NCBI GenBank assembly: GCA_019423265.1
Contig: JAHZBS010000086.1
Coordinates: forward strand, 1 to 9,302
Reading direction: 5' to 3'
Source: Clostridiales bacterium
GTDB lineage: Bacteria; Bacillota_A; Clostridia; Lachnospirales; Bianqueaceae
DNA: 9,302 nt
The notes under the pieces are model-generated. The model was not told where the DNA came from. It made no database searches and worked only from the letters and a program-made list of their open reading frames with translations. This document shows, piece after piece, positions 1 to 6,652 of the stretch. The first letter of the stretch is position 1. Each line of letters opens with the position of its first letter. Both the position numbers and the translations under genes were made by a program.

Positions 1-698
1 ACATGATTCGAATCGACATGAGCGAATATATGGAGAAGCACTCCGTATCCCGCTTGATCGGGGCGCCTCCGGGATATGTCGGGTATGACGAAGGGGGGCA
101 GTTGACAGAAGCTGTCCGCCGTCACCCCTACTCCGTCGTCCTCTTCGACGAGGTGGAAAAGGCGCATCCGGATGTTTTCAACGTGCTGCTCCAAGTGTTG
201 GATGACGGGCGAATCACCGATTCCCACGGCCACACTGTGGATTTCAAGAATACCATCTTGATCATGACGTCCAATCTCGGTTCAACCTTCCTGCTGGAAG
301 GGATCGATCCCGCCAGCGGCGATATCACATCCCAGGCGCGGGAGCAGGTTGAACAGCTATTGCGGCAATCTTTCCGGCCAGAGTTCTTAAACCGGCTGGA
401 CGAGATCGTATTTTATAAACCTTTGACTAAGGATGAAATTTCCAAAATTGTGGACCTCATGATCCAGGATCTATCGGCTCGCATGAAGGAACAGCAGCTG
501 AGCGTAACCCTCGCCGAGGAAGCGCGGCGCTATATCGTGGATGAGGGGTATGATCCGGTCTACGGCGCAAGACCTCTGCGCCGCTTTATCCAGCGCCATG
601 TGGAGACGAGGATCGCCCGCAAGATCATCGAGGGATCTGTCAGTCCCGGAACCTGTCTCACAGTGGACTTCGATGGGACATCCCTCTATATCCGATAA
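1..698 (+). CDS. clpB: ATP-dependent chaperone ClpB, C-terminal part (5' end outside window)
   Basis: ClpB is a hexameric AAA+ disaggregase that threads aggregated proteins through its pore with DnaK/DnaJ help, in the cytoplasm. What is visible is the second nucleotide-binding domain from just past its Walker A motif to the end of the protein. Counting from the first in-frame Met (base 3): pore loop [11 protein letters not shown] at about residues 22-32, Walker B VVLFDE at about 45-50, sensor 1 MTSN at about 88-91, an arginine-finger segment [10 protein letters not shown], and sensor 2 GARPLRR near the end. The segment [16 protein letters not shown] favours ClpB over ClpC, and there is no IGF/L-type ClpP-docking loop in the visible part. 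The reading frame is open to the left edge, so the Met at base 3 is internal. The gene ends with TAA at 696-698 followed directly by a terminator. Nothing looks damaged. Identification is secure; ClpB rather than ClpC is very likely. Confidence 0.95.
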   Translation, partial: MIRIDMSEYMEKHSVSRLIGAPPGYVGYDEGGQLTEAVRRHPYSVVLFDEVEKAHPDVFNVLLQVLDDGRITDSHGHTVDFKNTILIMTSNLGSTFLLEGIDPASGDITSQAREQVEQLLRQSFRPEFLNRLDEIVFYKPLTKDEISKIVDLMIQDLSARMKEQQLSVTLAEEARRYIVDEGYDPVYGARPLRRFIQRHVETRIARKIIEGSVSPGTCLTVDFDGTSLYIR

Positions 699-716
699 GT
701 CTGCATCCACCATTAT

Positions 717-752
717 AAATGTTGCCCGGCGGCAAGCTGGGCAACATTTTTT
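717..752 (+). terminator. Rho-independent terminator of clpB
   Basis: An 11-bp perfect stem pairs 717-727 (AAATGTTGCCC) with 739-749 (GGGCAACATTT) across an 11-base loop and runs into a T tract at 747-752. It starts 18 bases after the clpB stop codon, so clpB is transcriptionally closed off from the surface-protein gene downstream. Confidence 0.93.
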
Positions 753-1034
753 CGATTCTCAAAACTGCACAAATTAGGGCAAGCGCCGTCTCATACCCCA
801 GAAAACTGTTAAATCCAACAACAAAACCGCCGTCAATTCGGTTTAATCCCCTTAAATATTGCCTTTTAAACTGAAAATTCCCCCTTATTTTTATACTATA
901 TACACAGCAAAATTAAAATAATGGCAAGATTTTCGCCATTTATGGCAGGAAATTAGGTTGCATATGAGTACAAAATTATGGGAAAATTGGAAAGTATTAT
1001 AGTATAACATTTGCGAAAGGGGAATCAGAAGGAC
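753..1034. other. AT-rich intergenic region upstream of the surface-protein gene
   Basis: No credible gene lies here. The region becomes very AT-rich after about 845, as expected for a promoter region. The best -10-like hexamer on the plus strand is TATACT at 892-897, but no good -35 box sits at the right distance: TTAAAC at 866-871 would need a 20-base spacer. TATTAT (995-1000) and TATAAC (1003-1008) also lack partners. I therefore cannot place the promoter with confidence. The sequence also carries a short AAACCG/CGGTTT inverted repeat (824-829 and 839-844) and a cluster of ATGGC/GCCAT repeats at 921-946, described separately. Confidence 0.5.
920..946. repeat. Clustered ATGGC/GCCAT inverted repeats, possible operator
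   Basis: Three half-sites occur in 27 bases: AATGGC (920-925), GCCATT (935-940) and ATGGC (942-946). The middle one can pair with either flank, giving a 6-bp stem with a 9-base loop or a tight palindrome GCCAT-TT-ATGGC. It lies about 90 bases before the start of the surface-protein gene, where an operator or leader structure would be expected. That role is inference; the repeats themselves are plain in the sequence. Confidence 0.4.
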
Positions 1035-2771
1035 ATGAAAACGAGAAAGAAACCCTTGGCGGTTATGGCCGCAGTACTGGCCTGCATCATGGCTCTGCCG
1101 GCGCCGGCCTGGGCGACCGAGCCTCAGGAGGATCCTGCGGTTACGGTGAACGAGAGCGTTGTTGTCTTCGCCGGCCACGAGTGGTGGGTCATAGGAGATG
1201 GCACCACCGGTATCAATCAGCAGCCGGGGACCATCACTCTTTTAGCCAAGGAGGATGTGTACGGCGATACCGTATTCCGCACAGGACACGGCGAAGAGTT
1301 TGAGGGCTCCCAGTACGACAGCGAGAACGACATGTACTATGCCGCCAACCCGGACGGAAGCGCTTGGACATCGCCTACGGAGTATGCGGGCAGTACGCTG
1401 CAACAGGCTATGGATGCTATCGCAAAAGGGTTTTCGGAGAAAGAGCAGGCCGCCATCCTGGACAGAGTCCTGCAAGGCGGCGGAACTGTGGCGGAGCCTA
1501 GCGCCGACGGCATTGCAGGCCCGGAGATCGCGCAGAAGCTTTGGGCTTTGTCTCTTGAGGAGTGGCAAGTGCTGGACAACGATACCGTCCGCACCTTTAC
1601 CGATGGCAGCAATTACGACGACTGGTGGAAAGTCGATCACGGCAGCCCTTACCTGCTCCGCACGCCCTACCCTTATTACAGCCGGATCCGAAAGGCTGTT
1701 ATGTCCAAGGTCGTCAGCACCCATGACGCCAACGGGCAACAGAATTTTCAACCTATTGCAAAGATCACCACATATATTGACTCCGCAGCTTACTCTGAGC
1801 TGGCCGTACGCCCGGCCTTCAGCCTGGACAGCTCCAAAATCCTCTTAACCACGGGGAGCGCTGACAAATCGGCGGCGGCGATAGGCGATGGCCTTACCGG
1901 AATGCCGGCTCCAACCGGTACACTGAAACTTACCATTGTGGACAGCTCTCAGACCCTGAAGGTCATTGCCACCAAAGAGCAGAAAGATCAGACGAGCGCG
2001 GTTCTCCGCTTTGGCTACAGCAATGCCACCACCGGCCGCGGCCAGTTCATCTCCTGTATTCTGGTGGATGAAAATGGCGATGTGGCGTACTACGCCAAAT
2101 TGGCCAGCTGCGACACAGCCGCATCCGGCACCCTTTCCATTCCTGTAAAGGGCGTAGCACAAGGGCAGTATACGCTAAAAATCTTCTCCGAAGAAGCCAA
2201 CGGCGATCTGTATGCGGATTTCACCAGCGAGCCTATCACCATGACCGTGAATGTCAGCGCCGGTACGGCAACCGTCAGCGACTATAGCGGAGACGTTCTC
2301 CACGAGCACGCGCTGACCAAGGTTGAAGCGAAAAAGGCGACCTGCACCGAGGACGGCAATGTGGAATATTGGGTTTGCGAAGAGTGTGATCAGTATTTCA
2401 GCGATGAAAACGGCACAAGCCCCATAACAGAGGAGCAGACTCTCGTAAAGGCCGCGGGCCACAAATTCGAGAACGGCGTGTGTTCCGCGTGCGGCGCCAA
2501 GGATCCCGATTATAGCGCCGGAGAATCATCTGATCCAGAAGGTTCGTCCATACCCGAAGATTCGTCTGATCCAGAAGGTTCATCCAAACCTGAAGATTCA
2601 TCCAATCCAGGAGACTCGTCCAAACCCGAAGATTCGTCCAATCCGGATGCACCGGCCAAGACCGGCGACAACAGCGCCATCTGGCTGTACAGCCTGTTGC
2701 TTATCGCGTGCGGCGGCGGCCTGGCAGCGGTTATCGTCCTGAAGAAGAGAGGTCAGAAGACGAACCGATAG
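1035..2771 (+). CDS. Secreted, sortase-anchored surface protein with DUF6273-like domain
   Basis: This 578-residue protein is exported and probably fixed to the cell wall; its function is unknown. Order along the chain: a signal peptide (residues 1-27, basic MKTRKK start, cleavage after PAWA); a domain at about 42-275 whose start (FAGHEWWVIG), WWKVDHGSPYLLRTP stretch and end (VRPAFSL) resemble DUF6273-type domains of Firmicutes surface proteins; an Ig-like beta domain at about 290-410; a cysteine-rich module at 423-487 (HEHALTKV, ATCTEDGN, CEEC, CSACG) often found singly or repeated in gut Clostridia; seven acidic hexapeptides SSxPx(G/D) at 498-539; then PAKTG at 540-544, a hydrophobic helix and a KKRGQKTNR tail. 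ATG at 1035 is chosen because AAAGGGGA (1016-1023) lies about 11 bases upstream. A TTG at 1011 is in frame but has no ribosome site and would spoil the signal peptide. It is probably cotranscribed with the beta-helix gene downstream. Confidence 0.85.
   Translation: MKTRKKPLAVMAAVLACIMALPAPAWATEPQEDPAVTVNESVVVFAGHEWWVIGDGTTGINQQPGTITLLAKEDVYGDTVFRTGHGEEFEGSQYDSENDMYYAANPDGSAWTSPTEYAGSTLQQAMDAIAKGFSEKEQAAILDRVLQGGGTVAEPSADGIAGPEIAQKLWALSLEEWQVLDNDTVRTFTDGSNYDDWWKVDHGSPYLLRTPYPYYSRIRKAVMSKVVSTHDANGQQNFQPIAKITTYIDSAAYSELAVRPAFSLDSSKILLTTGSADKSAAAIGDGLTGMPAPTGTLKLTIVDSSQTLKVIATKEQKDQTSAVLRFGYSNATTGRGQFISCILVDENGDVAYYAKLASCDTAASGTLSIPVKGVAQGQYTLKIFSEEANGDLYADFTSEPITMTVNVSAGTATVSDYSGDVLHEHALTKVEAKKATCTEDGNVEYWVCEECDQYFSDENGTSPITEEQTLVKAAGHKFENGVCSACGAKDPDYSAGESSDPEGSSIPEDSSDPEGSSKPEDSSNPGDSSKPEDSSNPDAPAKTGDNSAIWLYSLLLIACGGGLAAVIVLKKRGQKTNR
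2526..2651 (+). repeat. Seven in-frame 18-bp repeats encoding an acidic Ser/Pro wall spacer
   Basis: Seven consecutive 18-base units encode hexapeptides of the form S-S-x-P-x-(G/D/A), with x mainly D, I, K or N. They lie between the cysteine module and the cell-wall sorting signal, the usual place for a flexible wall-spanning spacer. Units 1-2 and 3-4 are nearly identical 36-base pairs, suggesting recent duplication. Gain or loss of units keeps the reading frame, so spacer length could vary between strains. Confidence 0.85.
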
Positions 2772-2810
2772 GAAACCAACCGGATTTTCATTATGATTTT
2801 CACTATATGA

Positions 2811-2817
2811 AAGGGAG
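2811..2817 (+). promoter_or_regulatory. Ribosome binding site that points to a TTG start at 2827
   Basis: AAGGGAG ends directly against an ATG at 2818, leaving no spacer, so that ATG is unlikely to be used. The same site stands 9 bases ahead of an in-frame TTG at 2827, a normal distance. No other Shine-Dalgarno-like sequence is nearby. Confidence 0.65.
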
Positions 2818-2826
2818 ATGAAGAGC

Positions 2827-5025
2827 TTGAAAAAGATAGTTTCATGGATCATGACCTTGACGCTGATCTGCGCTGCCATACCGCTGCTGAATCGGAGCGT
2901 TGCCGAGGCGGAAGAAGCGCCGGGCAAGACCTACTATGTATCGCTGACCGGGAGCGACAGCAACTCGGGAACAATAGACGCGCCCTTTGCCACATTGGAG
3001 AAAGCCCGGGATACGATCCGCGGCTTATCAGCCGATGAGAAGAAAGACGGCGTCACCGTCTATCTGCGGGGCGGCAATTATAAGCTGCTCACCGCCGGTT
3101 TTGAGCTGACAGAAGCGGATTCCGGCACGGCGGCCGCTCCCATCGTGTACGCCGCATACGAGGATGAGGCCGTCGCCTTAACCGGTCAGGTTACACTGAC
3201 AAACGATAATTTTCAGATCGTTACAGAGCAGAACGCTGACGCGGGAATCTGGGACCGGATTCCGGACTCCGCCAAAGGCAAAGTCGCCGTGTATGATTTG
3301 GGCGCGGAGGGTATTCCCACAGGCGAGGTCCTGACCTCCCCTCCCGTCATCTACCTGGACGGCACAATCCAAAAGCTGGCCGAATACCCAAGCCAGCCCC
3401 AAGGGTCCGCAAACTATATTAGACCTACCAGCATCATAGACAACGGCTGGTCCCCCATCGATGAAAAGGACAAGGGCGACGGGCGTGGCGAAAGACCTCC
3501 CGTCTTAGGATACGGGGGACATGATCAGGAAACCCGCATTGACAAATGGGCCAACGAAGATCAGGTCTTTCTTCGGGGAAATTTCGCCTATGAATGGCTC
3601 CTCAGCACTTTGCAGGTAACGGTAGACACAACGGAAAAAACCTTGACGGGGCTCTCGAATCTTACCTCGGATAGAAATATGTGTAAGTTCTATGCCTTCA
3701 ATCTGCTCTGCGAGCTGGACACAGAGGGCGAGTTCTATATCGACCGCTCCGTAGACGGCAGCGGCGATAAAGCCGACAAGCTGTACCTGTACGTGGGCGA
3801 CGGGCTGGGCGATAGAGCCGTGACCATGGCCATTCTGGACAAGCCGCTATTGTCCATGAAGAACGTATCCTATGTATCCTTCCAGGGCATCGATTTCAGC
3901 AACACCTTGAGCACAGCTGTAAAGCTGGACACCTGTGAAAGCTGTGAAATTAAAGACGCGGAAGTCAACGGGTGCAGCAAGGGCGGTATCGCCGTCAGCA
4001 ACGGCCACAACGTGGTGGTCAGCGGATGCCGGATTCATGATATTACAGGCGACGGCGTGTCATTGAAGGGCGGCAATTACACAACCCTGGAGAGCGCCGG
4101 GCATATCGTCGAATACAGCGACATCTATAATATTTCCTCCGGCAATGGCGTAACCGTCCAGGGCGTTGGCCAGACTGTCCGCCGGAATCACATTTACGAT
4201 CTGCCCCTCACGGCCATCGGCTGGTACGGAAACGACCATCTTATGGAGTTCAACGATATCGAGAACGTGTGCTACAACACCTCAGATGCGGGCGCTATCT
4301 ACGGAGGCCGCAGCTGGACCTGCCGCGGCAACGTGATGCGCTACAACTATTTCCATGACATGGGATGGGAAGACGGCCATCTAAACGGCCATGTTATCTT
4401 CGCCATCTACCTGGACGATGCCCTGAGCAGCGTCGAAATCTACGGCAACGTCGTAGCGGACTGGTGGATGCAGGGCATATGCCTGGGAGGCGGCCGCGAC
4501 ATCAAGATCCACGACAATATTTACATCGATACGCCGGGCTGGAAAGTCAGCGGCAACGACCGCACTTTCAGCGACTGGTTCAACACGGATCTTGTCTCCG
4601 ACCCGTACAAGCAGGTCCCCATCACCAACGAGTACTGGGCAGCCAAATATCCGAAGCTGGCGGCCACAGCCGGCCATCTGGTTGAGGTTTGGGATGAAGA
4701 AAATCAGAAAATGATGCCGGATAAGAGTATGCGCGACGCGGACGAGCCGGACATCCTCAATCCCCTGTACCCCGCCGGAAATAAGGTCTACAATGAGATT
4801 TCCGTTGGCACGGTCAATGACTGGGCGACCCTCACCTTCAGCGACATGCCTCTGATCTCGGAGCTGGGCGATTTCCAGATGCCCACTGCGCTCTACGACA
4901 CGCCGGAAGCTCAGGAGGCTTACAAGCAGAACCTGTCGAGCGGTATCCGCACCGCAACGATGGAGCAGATGGACGCCTGGAAAGCGGACTATGTCAGCAC
5001 GCTGTCCTCGACTCCTACGGAATAA
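2827..5025 (+). CDS. Secreted right-handed beta-helix protein, GH141-like
   Basis: This is a secreted protein of about 732 residues, probably carbohydrate-active. Numbering from the ATG at 2818: a signal peptide (KKIVSWIMTLTLICAA, likely cut after SVAEA near residue 31), then YYVSLTGSDSNSGT-APFATLEKARDTIR, the N-terminal signature shared by GH141-, GH120- and DUF1565-type parallel beta-helix proteins, then an insert with VIYLDGTIQKLAEYP. A long beta-helix fills about 345-560, with repeated strand-turn units such as NGHNVVVSGCRIHDITGDGV. Conserved patches DAGAIYGGR (D490) and AIYLDDA (D533, D534) match the two acidic patches I recall as catalytic candidates in GH141. The C-terminal tail is not recognised. 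The start is TTG at 2827, from the ribosome site spacing; ATG 2818 would add three residues. There is no wall-anchor motif, so it is released or held non-covalently. The fold is secure; the enzymatic role and substrate are inferred, and a pectate-lyase-like or non-catalytic protein is possible. Confidence 0.85.
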   Translation: MKKIVSWIMTLTLICAAIPLLNRSVAEAEEAPGKTYYVSLTGSDSNSGTIDAPFATLEKARDTIRGLSADEKKDGVTVYLRGGNYKLLTAGFELTEADSGTAAAPIVYAAYEDEAVALTGQVTLTNDNFQIVTEQNADAGIWDRIPDSAKGKVAVYDLGAEGIPTGEVLTSPPVIYLDGTIQKLAEYPSQPQGSANYIRPTSIIDNGWSPIDEKDKGDGRGERPPVLGYGGHDQETRIDKWANEDQVFLRGNFAYEWLLSTLQVTVDTTEKTLTGLSNLTSDRNMCKFYAFNLLCELDTEGEFYIDRSVDGSGDKADKLYLYVGDGLGDRAVTMAILDKPLLSMKNVSYVSFQGIDFSNTLSTAVKLDTCESCEIKDAEVNGCSKGGIAVSNGHNVVVSGCRIHDITGDGVSLKGGNYTTLESAGHIVEYSDIYNISSGNGVTVQGVGQTVRRNHIYDLPLTAIGWYGNDHLMEFNDIENVCYNTSDAGAIYGGRSWTCRGNVMRYNYFHDMGWEDGHLNGHVIFAIYLDDALSSVEIYGNVVADWWMQGICLGGGRDIKIHDNIYIDTPGWKVSGNDRTFSDWFNTDLVSDPYKQVPITNEYWAAKYPKLAATAGHLVEVWDEENQKMMPDKSMRDADEPDILNPLYPAGNKVYNEISVGTVNDWATLTFSDMPLISELGDFQMPTALYDTPEAQEAYKQNLSSGIRTATMEQMDAWKADYVSTLSSTPTE

Positions 5026-5074
5026 GCTATCCAGCGCAAAACATCCCGCACCGGGCTAAGTGAGCGCCAATGTA

Positions 5075-5124
5075 GAATACGGTGAAGTCCCCCGCCAATA
5101 GGGACTTCACCGTATTCTTTTTTT
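5075..5124 (+). terminator. Strong rho-independent terminator between convergent operons
   Basis: A perfect 17-bp stem pairs 5075-5091 with 5101-5117 across the 9-base loop CCGCCAATA and is followed by seven T (5118-5124). It terminates rightward transcription of the two exported-protein genes. Read leftward the hairpin has no T tract after it (CTACATTG), so it is not a good intrinsic terminator for the opposing glycan operon. The T tract runs into the stop codon of the opposing polymerase gene (5123-5125). Confidence 0.95.
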
Positions 5125-6511
5125 ACGCGGGCAGCTCCACTTTCTCAAAGTATTGATTGAGATACCCCAAAAAATTCCAGAAGAAAAAGGCGCCCACCGA
5201 ATTAATCAAGAAGATCTCCGTTAAAAACATAGCGGAACACGCAATCAGCAGCACTGTCAGAAAAGAGAGAAAGATAAAGGCAAAATCCTGCTCCTGAATA
5301 TGTTGTAGTAGATTGGGGACAAGGAACCGAAGCTGGCCAACCACAAACAGGACCACCATCACGATTCCCGCGATTCCCAGACAAAAGAGCACATCGAAAA
5401 AGCCATTGTGAAAGCTGTTAAAATTTTCCTGCACGACGTACGTATCCGGCAGCTTATCTTGGGCGTAGGCCAGCATATTTCGGGGCGACGTGCCAAAAAG
5501 AGGCGATGTCCACAGAATTTCAAAACCGCTGCCCCATATATTGAATCGTTGGTTGCTGACATCCTCCGGCATATCCTCCCGGCCAACTTCAACTTCGGAT
5601 AGTGACGGCTTTGTACTTGTATGAGACCCCGATTCCCCTTCTTCCACCCTCTGTTGGTGTAAGGCTGACAAATAGGACCATCCCGTCTGTATGCCACGAA
5701 TGCATCCCATAGTCACCCCCGCGCTGAGTAGCAGGCATACCCCCGCGACAATGGCCGTTTTTGCGGCTCTCCACCCTTTGTGAAACCGGTGATAGATCAG
5801 ACCTGCCACCCCGATACCGACAGTGGCGCCTAAACTGACCAGAGCAGTGCGAGAATCGGACAGCGCCAGATAGGACAGCTGAAGGAGACCATTCAGTATC
5901 AGTACAATCCGGATTCCCAGTTTGCGATATTGGCAAAATAAATACCCTGAAAACAAAAGGGAAAGGGCTGCAAAAATACTTCCATAGTTTGGATCGGTAT
6001 ACTCCCCCCACAGACGGCCATACATAAATCCTCGGATGATAAGTTTTCCGCTATCTGTCTCAAAAGCTCTCCCATACTCTTGCCAAAACATGATGATTCC
6101 CGCTAAGGATGCGGCGAAGGTTAAAAAGCAGAACGCGATCATGAGACCTTTCGCCTGCCTCTGATAGAGCTTCTTCTCCGCCGACGCATTATAGCTGAAA
6201 AGGAGCCCGTATTGCAACACCATCCACAAAAAACCCTTTATGTTCTCTAAAAGCCCATATCGGACGTTCAAAAGGGAGCTGATTCCGTAAACAGCCAACA
6301 GCCCAGCCAGAAATACCATATTCCGTGAGTGCAGACAGTTTCGGTCTGTCAAAAGATCCCAGACAATCAAGGCCACCCCTATCCCTGTCACAAGATACGC
6401 CAGCCCCGAGACATGTTCGCATGTAAAATTTAAGAAAGAACAAAATAGCAGTACGAGATACATATATTTAAACAGAGTCACCCATGTTTCTCTGTCTCGC
6501 AGCTTTTTCAT
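5123..6511 (-). CDS. Wzy / O-antigen ligase family membrane protein, polysaccharide polymerase
   Basis: This 462-residue, multi-pass membrane protein (about ten to twelve hydrophobic helices) most likely polymerises lipid-linked repeat units, or transfers finished chains, on the outer face of the membrane. Helices are clear at about 13-30, 35-52, 64-82, 92-107, 121-142, 175-195, 201-217, 222-240, 252-271, 371-393, 408-431 and 436-451. Family-like landmarks are GEYTDPNYGS at 169-178, LSDSRTALVS at 217-226, and a large loop at about 275-367 holding RFNIWGSGFEILWTSPLFG (322-340) and ending SFHNG with His368, comparable to the Wzy_C region where Arg and His residues matter. The Glu/Ser-rich stretch at about 288-316 is hydrophilic and probably exposed. 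ATG 6511 has only a weak GAGAG ribosome site 4 bases ahead. It is the last gene of the operon, preceded by a heavily structured 141-base gap. Polymerase versus ligase cannot be settled by sequence alone. Confidence 0.85.
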   Translation of the reverse strand: MKKLRDRETWVTLFKYMYLVLLFCSFLNFTCEHVSGLAYLVTGIGVALIVWDLLTDRNCLHSRNMVFLAGLLAVYGISSLLNVRYGLLENIKGFLWMVLQYGLLFSYNASAEKKLYQRQAKGLMIAFCFLTFAASLAGIIMFWQEYGRAFETDSGKLIIRGFMYGRLWGEYTDPNYGSIFAALSLLFSGYLFCQYRKLGIRIVLILNGLLQLSYLALSDSRTALVSLGATVGIGVAGLIYHRFHKGWRAAKTAIVAGVCLLLSAGVTMGCIRGIQTGWSYLSALHQQRVEEGESGSHTSTKPSLSEVEVGREDMPEDVSNQRFNIWGSGFEILWTSPLFGTSPRNMLAYAQDKLPDTYVVQENFNSFHNGFFDVLFCLGIAGIVMVVLFVVGQLRFLVPNLLQHIQEQDFAFIFLSFLTVLLIACSAMFLTEIFLINSVGAFFFWNFLGYLNQYFEKVELPA

Positions 6512-6652
6512 AGTACTCTCAATTCTGGAGCGTTAGCGACAGAGGCGAATTCTGCCCCCCAGAGCTATTTGTGACGCTCCGGCACAAATAGCCGTGTGAA
6601 AAATACGCGATCAAGCTTATTTTTCACACTAATTGCCTCAGTTTTATCTTTA
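6512..6652 (-). promoter_or_regulatory. Structured leader between the glycosyltransferase and polymerase genes
   Basis: The transcript of this gap can form hairpin A (12-bp perfect stem, 6594-6605 with 6618-6629, 12-base loop) and hairpin B (10-bp perfect stem, 6564-6573 with 6583-6592, 9-base loop). Seven loop bases of B (6574-6580, ACGCTCC on the plus strand) are complementary to 6527-6533, only 16 bases from the polymerase start codon, so a pseudoknot is possible. The downstream strand can instead pair in hairpin C (CTGGGG with CTCCAG on the minus strand). No T tract follows A or B, so neither is a classical terminator. A regulatory role is inferred; no known RNA family is recognised. Confidence 0.5.

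Noticed and set aside
824..844. AAACCG/CGGTTT inverted repeat after clpB
   Set aside because: Six base pairs with a 9-base loop in an AT-rich region is close to chance, and it matches no promoter or terminator position.
1011..1034. In-frame TTG start that would lengthen the surface protein by eight residues
   Set aside because: No ribosome site precedes it; the AAAGGGGA lies inside this stretch and serves ATG 1035, which also gives a normal signal peptide.
1242..1848. Long open frames on both strands inside the surface-protein gene (169 and 197 codons)
   Set aside because: Their translations are low-complexity or Arg/Ala-rich with no recognisable domain and no ribosome site. They shadow the real gene, which has a signal peptide, domains and an anchor.
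2786..2812. TTTCAT/ATGAAA inverted repeat between the two exported-protein genes
   Set aside because: AT-rich 6-bp stem with a 15-base loop; no T tract and not convincing as a terminator or processing site.
4365..4685. Overlapping open frames on both strands inside the beta-helix gene
   Set aside because: They are alternative-frame shadows of a well-conserved beta-helix segment. The plus-frame product is Arg/Pro-rich as expected from frame-shifted GC-rich codons.
5038..5055. CCCG-CAC-CGGG hairpin followed by TTTT on the minus strand, a possible terminator for the polymerase gene
   Set aside because: The stem is only 4 bp and the T run is short and separated by three bases; too weak to call.
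6594..6629. Hairpin A read as a rho-independent terminator after the glycosyltransferase gene
   Set aside because: The stem is AT-rich and no T tract follows in either direction, so intrinsic termination is unlikely.
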